DNA from: Roseobacter litoralis Och 149
Lineage (GTDB): Bacteria > Pseudomonadota > Alphaproteobacteria > Rhodobacterales > Rhodobacteraceae
Direction of reading: 5' to 3'
DNA length: 64,000 bases
NCBI RefSeq assembly: GCF_000154785.2
Contig: NC_015730.1
Location: 992,001-1,056,000 of the forward strand
Below the pieces are notes generated by a model. That model ran no database searches. It was not told the origin of the DNA and saw only the letters and a list, made by a program, of their open reading frames with translations. Numbering within the stretch: the stretch's first letter is position 1; every line of letters starts with the position of its first letter. A program made the position numbers and the translations under genes. Positions 10,101-17,401 of the stretch are shown piece after piece.

Positions 10101-10460
10101 GGTGATTGTCGAGCCGATGTAGCCAAATCCTGCCCCCCGTGTCAGCAGGTCGATATCCACACCGTAGCGCGCACCATAGTAGCTGATGGGCAGCGCTGTG
10201 AGAAACAGAACCGCCCCCACCAGCATGATCGCAGTCACAGCGATATCAAACCCGTAAGAGAGCGTGATCGCAGCACCGATCGCCTCAAGCGCAAGGAAAG
10301 ATATCGAGCCAATGGCGGTATTGGCTACGCGCGCGCAAGACCAGCGCCGGGCCCGGTGGGCCGTAAAGCGCAAGGCAAAGTCTTCCTTGGTCTCGTTGGC
10401 TACCCAACGATTGTACTGCCGCTTTTCCTTTGTCGCGCGATACGTCGTCGCCATCTGCAT
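7110..10460 (-). CDS. NCS1-type transporter fused to hybrid sensor histidine kinase
   Basis: About 1,116 residues (numbering here counts from a GTG at 10472; ATGs at 10460 and 10454 are alternative starts). Residues about 25-495 are a complete NCS1 (purine/cytosine permease-like) transporter with about twelve hydrophobic segments. Residues 502-540 carry eight cysteines in a finger-like cluster (C502, C505, C517, C525, C528, C529, C535, C539). Two more membrane helices at about 571-623 lead into a coiled coil, then the kinase: H679 in SHELRTPLNS, N797, DTGCGI at 824 and GSGLGL at 851. A receiver domain follows with D969 and K1020, then an alpha-helical tail of about 80 residues. The layout parallels CbrA, where a solute-carrier domain is joined to a kinase. 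It is probably the sensor, perhaps also carrier, for the amide or urea imported by the divergent operon. Confidence 0.9.
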   Translation of the reverse strand: MQMATTYRATKEKRQYNRWVANETKEDFALRFTAHRARRWSCARVANTAIGSISFLALEAIGAAITLSYGFDIAVTAIMLVGAVLFLTALPISYYGARYGVDIDLLTRGAGFGYIGSTITSLIYATFTFIFFALEAAILALALEYSLGIPLVIGYLISAVVVIPLVVNGFSKISSFQAWTQPLWVLLHITPFVILGVVGYDIQSWSSFEGNAAQTGESSSKLIMLGAASGVIFSLIAQVGEQVDYLRFLPVPHTPSEKRRWWASLLMAGPGWSILGMLKMLAGSYLVVIAIANGVPEALATDPTRMYETVFDMALEQPWAVLLLTSSFVILSQLKINVTNAYAGSIAWSNFFSRLTHAHPGRVVWLVFNVGIALMLMELGVFGALEATLALYSHVALAWIGALVADLVINKPLGLSPPGIEFRRAHLYDFNPVGIGSMATACLFSLLAFGGAFGAMMEALSSFIALGTSFLLAPVIAWATGGRYYIARAAPADVAGKCIMCDYSFDPPDMTHCPFHAGPICSLCCTLDSACRDSCKPHARLDNVTRGVLTRNLPLSVAQALMSRMSRFILITAFIGLGFGGLLLFVRDLRYAENFDAILWVVFTMVVIVSGITVWMYLLVSESQRQARKEAEKQTERLLFEVRAHERTDLELQQAKEKAEAANLAKTRYMTGLSHELRTPLNSIYGFAQILERDEDMPARRRNSIITIRRSSEHLAGLIEGLLDISRIEAGRLKISRDRINLRVFLQQVSSIFEEAAREKNLRFRMETSRVLPVWITFDEKRLRQIIINLLSNAIRYTDNGEVSMRIKYRNEVAVIEVSDTGCGIREEDRARIWEPFERGSGTQAQGSGLGLTITKLLVEILGGDIELESTEGKGSLFRVRVMLPAVPADARDNLSGTVVETEPVSVSRVLGARKTLLVVDDDLNHLNLLDSYLAPLGFAVLTAPSAEHAEAMLKDITPDLFVLDIDLPGLDGYSLAEKLRQGAHRSSPIIMISGHAMDTQAPASQVPLCDAFITKPYNLDDLLLRIAEILRLELSYKETADLKVKPKAPFSEAERTELIELARNGMARALTDRIGELAKKGSLRGSMLVRLNKMASVFDLPGIADILEEMVDADR

Positions 10461-10583
10461 CCCCAGTCCCACAGCCTTAACCCTGAAAAGGATGATTGGC
10501 TGAAGACGTCAGCTCAGCGGGCCCTCCATTTCCCGTCACATCCATTGCTGGAGCATTGATACAGCGTAGTTACGCGCAGTGGC

Positions 10584-10601
10584 ATACGTCAATCGACGTA
10601 T
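10584..10601. promoter_or_regulatory. Perfect inverted repeat, putative operator 1
   Basis: ATACGTC-AATC-GACGTAT is an exact palindrome with 7-base arms. It lies in the divergent promoter region between the sensor kinase and the urtA-like gene, about 85 bases upstream of the urtA ATG. The symmetry suits a dimeric LuxR-type regulator such as the one encoded at 6212-7123. Its role is inferred. Confidence 0.5.
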
Positions 10602-10639
10602 TCGCGGCAGGCAATGATTAACAGATGATTAGGGCAACC

Positions 10640-10654
10640 TGCACAGATTGTGCA
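10640..10654. promoter_or_regulatory. Perfect inverted repeat, putative operator 2
   Basis: TGCACA-GAT-TGTGCA is an exact palindrome with 6-base arms and a 3-base centre. It lies 31 bases upstream of the urtA-like start codon, so a protein bound here would sit over the promoter or early leader of the transport operon. Its sequence differs from the upstream palindrome, which suggests a second regulator or two site classes. Confidence 0.45.
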
Positions 10655-10685
10655 CATCTACCGCAATCAACCGAAAGGATTGTCC

Positions 10686-11957
10686 ATGTCTGACAAGAAG
10701 TTACCCGCAAAAATGACCGGCGCGAGCCGCCGTGCTTTTATGGCCGGTACCGCCGCGATGACGGCGTCACTGTTTTTGCCCAAGAGCCTGCACGCTGCTG
10801 ATTTTCCAACAGCACAGGTCAATACAACCGGCCTCGCCGTGACTGATGACACCGTTACGATCGGCATTCTGCATTCGGTCACCGGTACAATGGCAATTTC
10901 GGAGACAGGTTCCGTTCAGGCCGAAAAACTGGCCATCGAACAGATCAACGCCCAAGGCGGCATTCTTGGCCGCAAAATCGAATACATTCAGGAAGATGGC
11001 GCGTCTGACTGGCCCACATTCGCCGAGAAAGCGCGCAAATTGCTGGTGAATGACAAGGTCGCCTCGGTCATGGGGTGCTGGACATCCGCCAGTCGCAAGG
11101 CGGTTCTGCCCGTCTTTGAGCAGCACAACGGGTTCCTCTATTACCCCACCTTCTATGAAGGTCTCGAACAGTCGCCCAACGTGATCTACACGGGTCAGGA
11201 AGCCACCCAGCAGATCATCGCGGGCCTTGATTGGGTCTCTGAGACTAAAGGGGCCAAATCGTTCTACCTGCTGGGGTCCGATTACATCTGGCCGCGCACC
11301 TCCAACAAGATCGCGCGCAAGCACATCGAAAACTTCCTTCCGGATTCCAAGGTTGTGGGCGAGGAATACTATCCGCTGGGCCATACCCAGTTCAATTCCG
11401 TCATCAACAAGATCCGTCTGCGTAAGCCCGATGTGATCTATGCGATCGTCGTGGGGGGCTCCAATGTCGCCTTCTACAAGCAGTTGAAAGCTGCGGGGAT
11501 CGATCCGGCAGGCGAAAGCCCGATGGTGCTGACTATCTCCGTGACCGAGGATGAAATCCGCGGCATCGGCGGCGAAAACATCGAAGGCACCTATGCCTGC
11601 ATGAAGTATTTCCAGAGCCTTCAGAACGAAAACAACCTCGCATTCGTCAAGGCCTTCAAAGACATGTGGGGCGAGGACATCGTGATCGGTGACGTGACGC
11701 AGGCGGCATATCTTGGTCCATGGCTGTGGAAGGCTGCGGTTGAGAAGGCCGGGTCCTTTGATGTGGATAAAGTGCGCGAGGCCAGCCCGGGCATCGAGAT
11801 GACAACCGCGCCTGAGGGATACGTGAAAATACACGAAAATCACCATCTGTGGTCCAAGACCCGCGTGGGCCGTGCGCAGGCGGATGGTCAATATGAAGTG
11901 GTGTTTGAGACTGCGGAGTTGGTGGAGCCGGATCCGTTCCCGGAAGGCTACCAGTAA
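10686..11957 (+). CDS. urtA: Urea/short-chain amide ABC transporter substrate-binding protein
   Basis: A 423-residue periplasmic binding protein of the branched-chain amino acid/urea class. The ATG at 10686 follows an AAAGGA site and gives a twin-arginine signal (GASRRAFMAGTAAMTAS, then LHAADF). The mature protein has the type I fold pattern typical of UrtA/AmiC/FmdD: VTIGILHSVTGTMAISE, VMGCWTSASRKAVLPV and FLYYPTFYEGLE. With the formamidase downstream, short-chain amides such as formamide or acetamide are as likely as urea; the Methylophilus fmd locus has the same combination. Tat export is unusual but known for such proteins. It is the first gene of the operon and is separated from the permease gene by a strong hairpin. 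Confidence 0.9.
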   Translation: MSDKKLPAKMTGASRRAFMAGTAAMTASLFLPKSLHAADFPTAQVNTTGLAVTDDTVTIGILHSVTGTMAISETGSVQAEKLAIEQINAQGGILGRKIEYIQEDGASDWPTFAEKARKLLVNDKVASVMGCWTSASRKAVLPVFEQHNGFLYYPTFYEGLEQSPNVIYTGQEATQQIIAGLDWVSETKGAKSFYLLGSDYIWPRTSNKIARKHIENFLPDSKVVGEEYYPLGHTQFNSVINKIRLRKPDVIYAIVVGGSNVAFYKQLKAAGIDPAGESPMVLTISVTEDEIRGIGGENIEGTYACMKYFQSLQNENNLAFVKAFKDMWGEDIVIGDVTQAAYLGPWLWKAAVEKAGSFDVDKVREASPGIEMTTAPEGYVKIHENHHLWSKTRVGRAQADGQYEVVFETAELVEPDPFPEGYQ

Positions 11958-11967
11958 GCACTGCAGG

Positions 11968-12002
11968 GGGAGGCGTATTGCGAGGATACGCCTCCCGCTT
12001 TT
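11968..12002 (+). terminator. Intra-operon hairpin/attenuating terminator
   Basis: GGGAGGCGTAT (11968-11978) pairs exactly with ATACGCCTCCC (11986-11996) around a 7-base loop and is followed by GCTTTT. It starts 11 bases after the urtA-like stop and ends 29 bases before the next start. Partial termination or 3'-end protection here would leave more binding-protein mRNA than permease mRNA, a common arrangement in ABC operons. Confidence 0.7.
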
Positions 12003-12030
12003 CTCACCCAACATGACACGGAGGCACAGA

Positions 12031-12957
12031 ATGTTTGCCGACTACTCAATGAGCGAACTAGGCGCGATTTTCGCCATGCAGGGCTTTGCCGGCCTTATTC
12101 TGTTCTCGGTCTTCGTGCTGATGGCCTTGGGTCTGGCCATCATTTTTGGCCAAATGGGCGTGATTAACATGGCGCATGGCGAGTTCATGATCCTCGGCGC
12201 TTACATGACCTATCTGACGTCAAATCTGTTTGAGGCCTATCTGCCTGGCCTTTTCAGCATGTATTTCTTTATCGCAATGATCATTGCATTCTTCGCGTCC
12301 GGTTTATTGGGTCTGTTCGTTGAATGGGCGATGATCCGGCATCTTTACAAACGCCCGCTTGACACGTTGCTCGCCACCTGGGGTTTGAGCCTGATCTTGC
12401 AGCAACTTTATCGCAGCGTTTTCGGCGCGCGTGAAGTCGGGGTGAGCATCCCGGATTGGATGATGGGATCGCTGCCGCTGACCGATCTGGTCGAAATACC
12501 GATCAATGGTATTTTTGTCATGGTGTTGGCGGTCACGATCTCGCTGGCCGTGTATTATCTGATGTTTCGCTCATCATGGGGTTTGCAGGTGCGTGCGATC
12601 AGCCAGAACCGCGTGATGGCCGATGCGGTCGGGATCAACACCGCGTGGACCGATCGGTTGACCTTCGGCATCGGCTGCGGGGTCGCGGGCGTGGCCGGTT
12701 CGGCGTTTACGATGATCGGATCGACCGGACCCACGGCGGGGCAGCTCTACATCGTGGATACTTTCCTTGTCGTGGTCTTTGGCGGCGCAGGCAGCCTGCT
12801 CGGCACTATCGCCAGCGCCTTTTCGATCAGCCAGGCACAGTCGATCATGGAATTCTTCCTCTCCGGCTCAATGGCCAAAGTGCTGACGCTGCTGATCGTC
12901 GTCGGCATCCTGATGATCCGTCCTCAGGGTCTGTTCACTCTCAAGCTGCGTAAATAA
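12031..12957 (+). CDS. urtB: Urea/amide ABC transporter permease (LivH type)
   Basis: A 308-residue inner-membrane permease. The start ATG at 12031 is preceded by ACACGGAGG. LivH-type features include GLAIIFGQMGVINMAHGEF, the EAA-like loop QVRAISQNRVMADAVGINT and FLVVVFGGAGSLLGTI. About eight membrane segments are visible. It should pair with the next gene product to form the translocation pore for the substrate delivered by the upstream binding protein. UrtB of urea systems is often longer because of an N-terminal periplasmic extension, which is absent here and fits an amide/urea FmdE-like version. Confidence 0.9.
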   Translation: MFADYSMSELGAIFAMQGFAGLILFSVFVLMALGLAIIFGQMGVINMAHGEFMILGAYMTYLTSNLFEAYLPGLFSMYFFIAMIIAFFASGLLGLFVEWAMIRHLYKRPLDTLLATWGLSLILQQLYRSVFGAREVGVSIPDWMMGSLPLTDLVEIPINGIFVMVLAVTISLAVYYLMFRSSWGLQVRAISQNRVMADAVGINTAWTDRLTFGIGCGVAGVAGSAFTMIGSTGPTAGQLYIVDTFLVVVFGGAGSLLGTIASAFSISQAQSIMEFFLSGSMAKVLTLLIVVGILMIRPQGLFTLKLRK

Positions 12958-12969
12958 GGAGCCGGAAAG

Positions 12970-14109
12970 ATGAGCATCGCTTCCAACCGCCTTTTCACCC
13001 GGCAAGACATCGTTGGCTTTGCCATCCTTGCCGGGATCATCTTCATTGTTCTGCCGTTGGCATTGGACGGCTTCCGGCTGAACCTGTTCGGCAAATACCT
13101 CACCTACGCTTTCGTTGCCGTCGGTCTGGTGCTGTGTTGGGGGGCAGGGGGCATCCTCAGCCTCGGGCAGGGCGTCTTCTTCGGGCTGGGCGGATACTGC
13201 ATGGCGATGTTTCTCAAGCTCGAAGCCTCAACGCCTGAAAACACGGCCATCCAGTCCACGCCGGGCATCCCCGATTTCATGGATTGGAACCAGCTTAGTG
13301 CCTTGCCATGGTGGTGGGAACCGTTCGCCAATCTGGCCTTCGCCCTCTTCGCTGTTGTCGCGGTTCCGGTGATTTTCGCCTTCATCATTGGTATGGCAAT
13401 GTTCCGCAGGCGCGTGGGAGGGGTCTATTTTGCGATCATCACACAGGCTTTCGCCGCGATCCTGACGATCCTTATCATTGGTCAACAGGGCTTCACGGGC
13501 GGTGTCAACGGGATTACCGACCTGCGCACGTTGCAAGGATGGGACATCCGGACCGAGGCTGCAAAAGAGACGCTTTACTATGTAAATGGCGTGTTGCTCT
13601 TCATCTGCCTGTTCATCGCGCAATTTGTCCGCAAATCGAAACTGGGGCGACTGCTTATCGCAATGCGGGATCAGGAAGACCGGGTGCGTTTTTCAGGTTA
13701 CGACGTCGCGAGTTTTAAAATCTTTATCTTCTGCCTCGGTGCCGCATTTGCCGGAATTGGCGGGGCGATGTTCACGCTTCAGGTCGGTTTCATGTCACCG
13801 ACCCTAGTGGGCATCGTGCCCTCCATCGAGATGGTGATCTTCTGTGCTGTGGGCGGGCGGCTGTCCATTATCGGCGCGGTTTATGGCGCACTGCTGGTGA
13901 ACTGGGCAAAGACGTCATTGTCCGAAAGCTTTCCGGAATTGTGGCTGTTTGGTCTTGGCGGTCTGTTCATCGCGGTCGTGATGCTCTTTCCCAACGGGTT
14001 GGCCGGGCTCTACGCCGACCATGTCGCCCCGCGCATCAACAAGCTTTTGGCAAGACCGGCCAACGCCGCCAGTAAACCTGACGACGCCACCCGCGCGGCA
14101 GCGGAATAG
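12970..14109 (+). CDS. urtC: Urea/amide ABC transporter permease (LivM type)
   Basis: A 379-residue inner-membrane permease, 12 bases after the preceding gene with GGAGCCGG just upstream of the ATG. The LivM/UrtC pattern includes GAGGILSLGQGVFFGLGGYC, the central segment GGVYFAIITQAFAAILT, the cytoplasmic loop LLIAMRDQEDRVRFSGYD and a C-terminal hydrophobic region ending at MLFPNGLAGLY. About ten membrane segments are visible. It forms the heteromeric channel with the preceding LivH-type protein. Its short polar C-terminus rich in Ala and Asp is unremarkable. Confidence 0.9.
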   Translation: MSIASNRLFTRQDIVGFAILAGIIFIVLPLALDGFRLNLFGKYLTYAFVAVGLVLCWGAGGILSLGQGVFFGLGGYCMAMFLKLEASTPENTAIQSTPGIPDFMDWNQLSALPWWWEPFANLAFALFAVVAVPVIFAFIIGMAMFRRRVGGVYFAIITQAFAAILTILIIGQQGFTGGVNGITDLRTLQGWDIRTEAAKETLYYVNGVLLFICLFIAQFVRKSKLGRLLIAMRDQEDRVRFSGYDVASFKIFIFCLGAAFAGIGGAMFTLQVGFMSPTLVGIVPSIEMVIFCAVGGRLSIIGAVYGALLVNWAKTSLSESFPELWLFGLGGLFIAVVMLFPNGLAGLYADHVAPRINKLLARPANAASKPDDATRAAAE

Positions 14110-14120
14110 GAGACAGACCC

Positions 14121-14870
14121 ATGTTGGACCAGAATCCCAATTTCGTCCTCTCCGTCGAAGGGCTGACCGTTTCTTTTGATGGGTTCAAGGCGGTTGATGA
14201 CCTCAGCTTTTACGTTGAGCCCAATGAATGCCGCGTCATCATCGGACCAAATGGGGCCGGCAAGACAACCGTGCTCGACCTCATCTGCGGGCGGACCAAG
14301 GCGACAAATGGATCCGTCAACTTCAAGGGTAAGGAACTTCTGACCATGCGCGAGGATCAGATCGTGCATGCCGGTGTCGGTCGAAAATTCCAGACGCCTT
14401 CCGTCTACGAAGACCTCACGGTTTTCGAAAATCTGGAATTGTCCTACCCGCATGGCTATAGCGTCTTTGGCGCCCTGACGTTTCGGCGCAGCAATACGGT
14501 AAGGTCCCTGATCAAGGAAATCGCTGAGACGATTTTCCTTGAGACGTTGCTTGATGAAAAAGCCGCGTATCTCAGTCATGGGCAAAAGCAATGGCTGGAG
14601 ATTGGCATGTTGCTGATCCAGGATCCCGAACTTCTGATGCTTGATGAACCTGTTGCGGGCATGTCCGTGGCCGAGCGCAAAAAGACAGCAGAACTACTCA
14701 ACACGATTGTCAAGGACCGGTCGGTGATCGTGATCGAGCACGACATGGGCTTTGTCGCCGATATCGCCACAAGGGTGACCGTGTTGCATCAGGGCAAGAC
14801 CCTGTCTGAGGGCTCGATGGAGCGCGTGCAAAACGATCCAAAAGTCATCGAAGTTTACCTCGGCCACTGA
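14121..14870 (+). CDS. urtD: Urea/amide ABC transporter ATP-binding protein (LivG type)
   Basis: A 249-residue ATPase. Walker A is GPNGAGKTT near residue 47, the signature-like segment is LSHGQKQWLEIGMLL and Walker B is PELLMLDEPVAG, followed by the switch histidine in VIEHDMGFV. LSHGQ in place of LSGGQ is the form usual in UrtD/LivG proteins. It lies 11 bases after the permease gene with a GGAG ribosome site and is followed 12 bases later by the second ATPase. It works in the cytoplasm as one half of the ATPase heterodimer. Confidence 0.92.
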   Translation: MLDQNPNFVLSVEGLTVSFDGFKAVDDLSFYVEPNECRVIIGPNGAGKTTVLDLICGRTKATNGSVNFKGKELLTMREDQIVHAGVGRKFQTPSVYEDLTVFENLELSYPHGYSVFGALTFRRSNTVRSLIKEIAETIFLETLLDEKAAYLSHGQKQWLEIGMLLIQDPELLMLDEPVAGMSVAERKKTAELLNTIVKDRSVIVIEHDMGFVADIATRVTVLHQGKTLSEGSMERVQNDPKVIEVYLGH

Positions 14871-14882
14871 AAAGGAGCGCCT

Positions 14883-15572
14883 ATGCTTTCGATCAAGAAT
14901 CTCCGCGCGGCTTATGGCGAATCCGAAGTGTTGCATGGTCTGGATCTGGACGTGAAACCGGCCGAGATTGTCGCCATCATGGGGCGCAACGGCATGGGCA
15001 AGACCACGCTGATGAAAACGCTCATGGGGATCCTGCCCGAAAGGGACGGCGACGCGCGGGTGGGCAAGACCTCCGTTTATGGCATGAAACCGCACCAGCG
15101 CGTGGCCGCAGGCCTTGCTTATGTGCCGCAGGGTCGGATGATCTTTTCGTCCATGACCGTGCGCGAAAACATCGAAACCGGGCTCACGACGACGGGCGCC
15201 AAGGATATCCCCGAGGACATATACGAGCTCTTTCCGGTGCTGTTGGAAATGAAGTCGCGCCGGGGGGGCAATCTTTCTGGCGGGCAGCAACAGCAGCTGG
15301 CCATCGCACGCGCTCTGGCAAGCGCGCCGAAGGTGCTTTTGCTTGATGAGCCGACCGAAGGCATTCAGCCGTCGATCATCCGCGAAATGGCCCGCACCCT
15401 GCGCCGTATCCGAGACGAGAAAAACCTGACGATTGTCGTGTCAGAACAGGTTTTGAGCTTTGCGCTGGATGTGGCCGACCGGGTGATCGTGATCGAAAAC
15501 GGGAATTTTGTGCATGACAGCCCCCGCGATGGCATCGACGCCGACCGCGTATCGAAATTTCTATCTGTTTGA
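14883..15572 (+). CDS. urtE: Urea/amide ABC transporter ATP-binding protein (LivF type)
   Basis: A 229-residue ATPase of the LivF/UrtE type. Walker A is GRNGMGKTT, the signature NLSGGQQQQLAIARAL and Walker B VLLLDEPTEGIQPSI. The IQPSII run after Walker B is characteristic of UrtE rather than LivF. The start ATG at 14883 follows AAAGGAG. It is the second nucleotide-binding subunit of the importer and the last transport gene before the formamidase. Confidence 0.92.
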   Translation: MLSIKNLRAAYGESEVLHGLDLDVKPAEIVAIMGRNGMGKTTLMKTLMGILPERDGDARVGKTSVYGMKPHQRVAAGLAYVPQGRMIFSSMTVRENIETGLTTTGAKDIPEDIYELFPVLLEMKSRRGGNLSGGQQQQLAIARALASAPKVLLLDEPTEGIQPSIIREMARTLRRIRDEKNLTIVVSEQVLSFALDVADRVIVIENGNFVHDSPRDGIDADRVSKFLSV

Positions 15573-15605
15573 CGTCAAGAAACTAAGAAGGAGAGGACCT
15601 AACCC

Positions 15606-16835
15606 ATGGCAGACACATTGATTTCTGTGGATCTGAGCGAAAGCCCACACACGAACGAGAACATCCACAACCGCTGGCATCCCGACATCCCCATCAACAT
15701 CTGGGTCGAGCAGGGCGACGATTTCAAGATCGAGACCTATGACTGGACCGGCGGGCAGATCAAGAACGACGATGACGCCTCCGATGTGCGTGATGTAGAG
15801 CTTGAACAGGTGCATTACCTCTCGGGACCCATTGGCGTGAAAGGGGCGGAACCCGGCGATCTGCTGGTCGTCGAAATCCTGGACATCGGCGCCAAGGAAG
15901 AAATGAACTGGGGCTTCAATGGCTTCTTTTCCAAGAACAATGGCGGTGGTTTTCTGACCGATCATTTCCCATCGGCGCAGAAATCGATCTGGGATTTCGA
16001 CGGCATGTTCACCAAATCCCGGCATGTGCCCGGCGTTAAATACGCGGGGCTCATCCACCCCGGCCTGATCGGGTGCTTGCCGGATCGCAAGATGCTCGAC
16101 ATGTGGAACAGCCGCGAGACCAAGCTCTTTAACACGGATCCCGAGCGTGTGCCGCCGCTGGCCGCCCTGCCCAACACACAAAGCGCGCATATGGGTGCCA
16201 TGCAGGGCGAGGCCCGCGACAAGGCCGCAATGGAAGCCGCCCGCACCGTGCCCCCGCGCGAACATGGCGGCAACTGCGACATCAAGGATTTGAGCCGGGG
16301 CTGCAAAATCTACTTTCCGGTTTATGTGGACGGCGCGGGCCTGTCGATGGGCGATCTGCATTTCAGCCAGGGTGACGGCGAGATCACTTTCTGCGGTGCG
16401 ATCGAAATGGCCGGTTGGCTGCACCTCAAGGTTGAGGTCATCAAGAGCGGTATGGCGAAGTATGGGGTCAAGAATCCGATCTTCAAACCATCCCCGATCA
16501 AGCCTCAATACGATGATTTCTTGATTTTTGAGGGGATTTCTGTCGATGAGAGCGGCGAGCAGCACTACCTTGATGTTCATATCGCCTACCGGCAGGCTTG
16601 CCTTAACGCGATAGAATACCTGAAAAAATTTGGCTACACCGGGGCGCAGGCTTACTCAATTCTGGGGACTGCACCGGTGCAGGGGCACATTTCTGGCGTT
16701 GTCGATATTCCCAACGCCTGTGCCACGCTTTGGTTGCCGAACGATATCTTCGAGTGGGACATGATGCCCAACGCGGATGGTCCAAAGAAGTATCTTGATG
16801 GCTCCGTTGATATGCCGATTGCGCCAGATCTTTGA
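15606..16835 (+). CDS. fmdA: Formamidase (acetamidase/formamidase family)
   Basis: A 409-residue cytoplasmic amidohydrolase, matching the usual length of about 407 for FmdA-type formamidases. It should hydrolyse formamide to formate and ammonia. Family features include the N-terminal HNRWHPDIPINIWVEQGD, the central GGNCDIKDLSRGCKIYFPVY with a metal-site-like cysteine/aspartate region, and DLHFSQGDGEITFCGAIEM. The ATG lies 33 bases after the ABC ATPase with an AGGAGAGG site about ten bases upstream, so transport and hydrolysis are co-transcribed. No urease genes are present in the window, so the transporter's main substrate may be an amide. Confidence 0.93.
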   Translation: MADTLISVDLSESPHTNENIHNRWHPDIPINIWVEQGDDFKIETYDWTGGQIKNDDDASDVRDVELEQVHYLSGPIGVKGAEPGDLLVVEILDIGAKEEMNWGFNGFFSKNNGGGFLTDHFPSAQKSIWDFDGMFTKSRHVPGVKYAGLIHPGLIGCLPDRKMLDMWNSRETKLFNTDPERVPPLAALPNTQSAHMGAMQGEARDKAAMEAARTVPPREHGGNCDIKDLSRGCKIYFPVYVDGAGLSMGDLHFSQGDGEITFCGAIEMAGWLHLKVEVIKSGMAKYGVKNPIFKPSPIKPQYDDFLIFEGISVDESGEQHYLDVHIAYRQACLNAIEYLKKFGYTGAQAYSILGTAPVQGHISGVVDIPNACATLWLPNDIFEWDMMPNADGPKKYLDGSVDMPIAPDL

Positions 16836-16891
16836 AAAAACACCGGGCGGTTTTCGAGCCGTCCGGTTGCCAACCAAAAAAGGAGCAGGAT

Positions 16892-17221
16892 ATGCCTCTA
16901 TACGACTATTATTGCGAGGACTGCGGTCCCTTTACCGCATTTGCGTCTCTGGAACGGTTCAAAGCGCCCTGTGACTGCCCGGAATGCTCAACCAGCGCAC
17001 CTCGGGTCTTGTTGAACGCACCGCGGCTTGCTGTTTTGGAAGGTGGCACACGTCGCGCACATGAAACAAATGAACGCAGCGCTGACAGCCCGAAGAGATC
17101 CAGTCATGGGCCGGGATGCTCTTGTTGCACGTCTGGCAAGGCGCGCCCATCAAAGACCCTGCATCACGCCAATGGCGCAAAGTCTTTCCCAACGAAGAGA
17201 CCATGGATGATCTCGCACTGA
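16892..17221 (+). CDS. fmdB: FmdB family zinc-ribbon protein
   Basis: A 109-residue protein. The ATG at 16892 follows AAAAAAGGAGCAGG and begins the FmdB hallmark MPLYDYYCEDCG. The zinc ribbon is formed by C8/C11 and C29/C32, with an extra C27. The rest is a low-complexity, charged tail with a second cysteine cluster (GCSCC). FmdB was named as a putative regulator of the Methylophilus formamidase/amide operon; its molecular role is not settled. Position straight after fmdA supports the same grouping. A hairpin overlaps its stop codon. Confidence 0.88.
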   Translation: MPLYDYYCEDCGPFTAFASLERFKAPCDCPECSTSAPRVLLNAPRLAVLEGGTRRAHETNERSADSPKRSSHGPGCSCCTSGKARPSKTLHHANGAKSFPTKRPWMISH

Positions 17222-17240
17222 CATCTTGGACAGTGCGTCG
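17214..17240 (+). terminator. Possible terminator of the urt-fmd operon
   Basis: CGCACTG (17214-17220) pairs with CAGTGCG (17231-17237) around a 10-base loop, overlapping the fmdB stop codon. The tract after it (TCGTTT) is only weakly T-rich, so it may be a partial terminator or only a 3'-end hairpin. Confidence 0.35.
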
Positions 17241-17370
17241 TTTCAACGATCGAAAAACATCTGTCATCACGTTGAAGTCGCCCCAACTATGAAGTTCGAA
17301 AAAGTCGTTTTGAAAGACATTTTGGGAAAGATCTGACTGCACCAAAAATGTGGCAGGTTTCTGCACCCAA

Positions 17371-17401
17371 AGAAAAACCTCCATGGCAGAGTCCACGGAG
17401 G
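17371..17401 (-). terminator. Rho-independent terminator facing left with no gene before it
   Basis: Read on the minus strand, CCTCCGTGG, loop ACTCTG, CCATGGAGG is followed by TTTTTCT: a 9-base stem with one G-U pair and a clear U tract. On the plus strand no T-run follows. No recognisable minus-strand protein gene ends here, so the transcript it terminates may be a small RNA starting somewhere between 17402 and about 17800. Confidence 0.55.

Noticed and set aside
10560..10620. Possible sigma-54 promoter upstream of urtA
   Set aside because: A TGGCA is present, but the GC element at the required distance is missing.
10767..12014. Long minus-strand open frame opposite the urtA-like gene
   Set aside because: It is the antisense shadow of a well-supported ABC binding protein in GC-rich DNA, with no ribosome site and low-complexity, His/Arg-rich translation.
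15561..16580. Minus-strand open frame opposite fmdA
   Set aside because: Shadow of the formamidase gene; the translation shows no family motifs.
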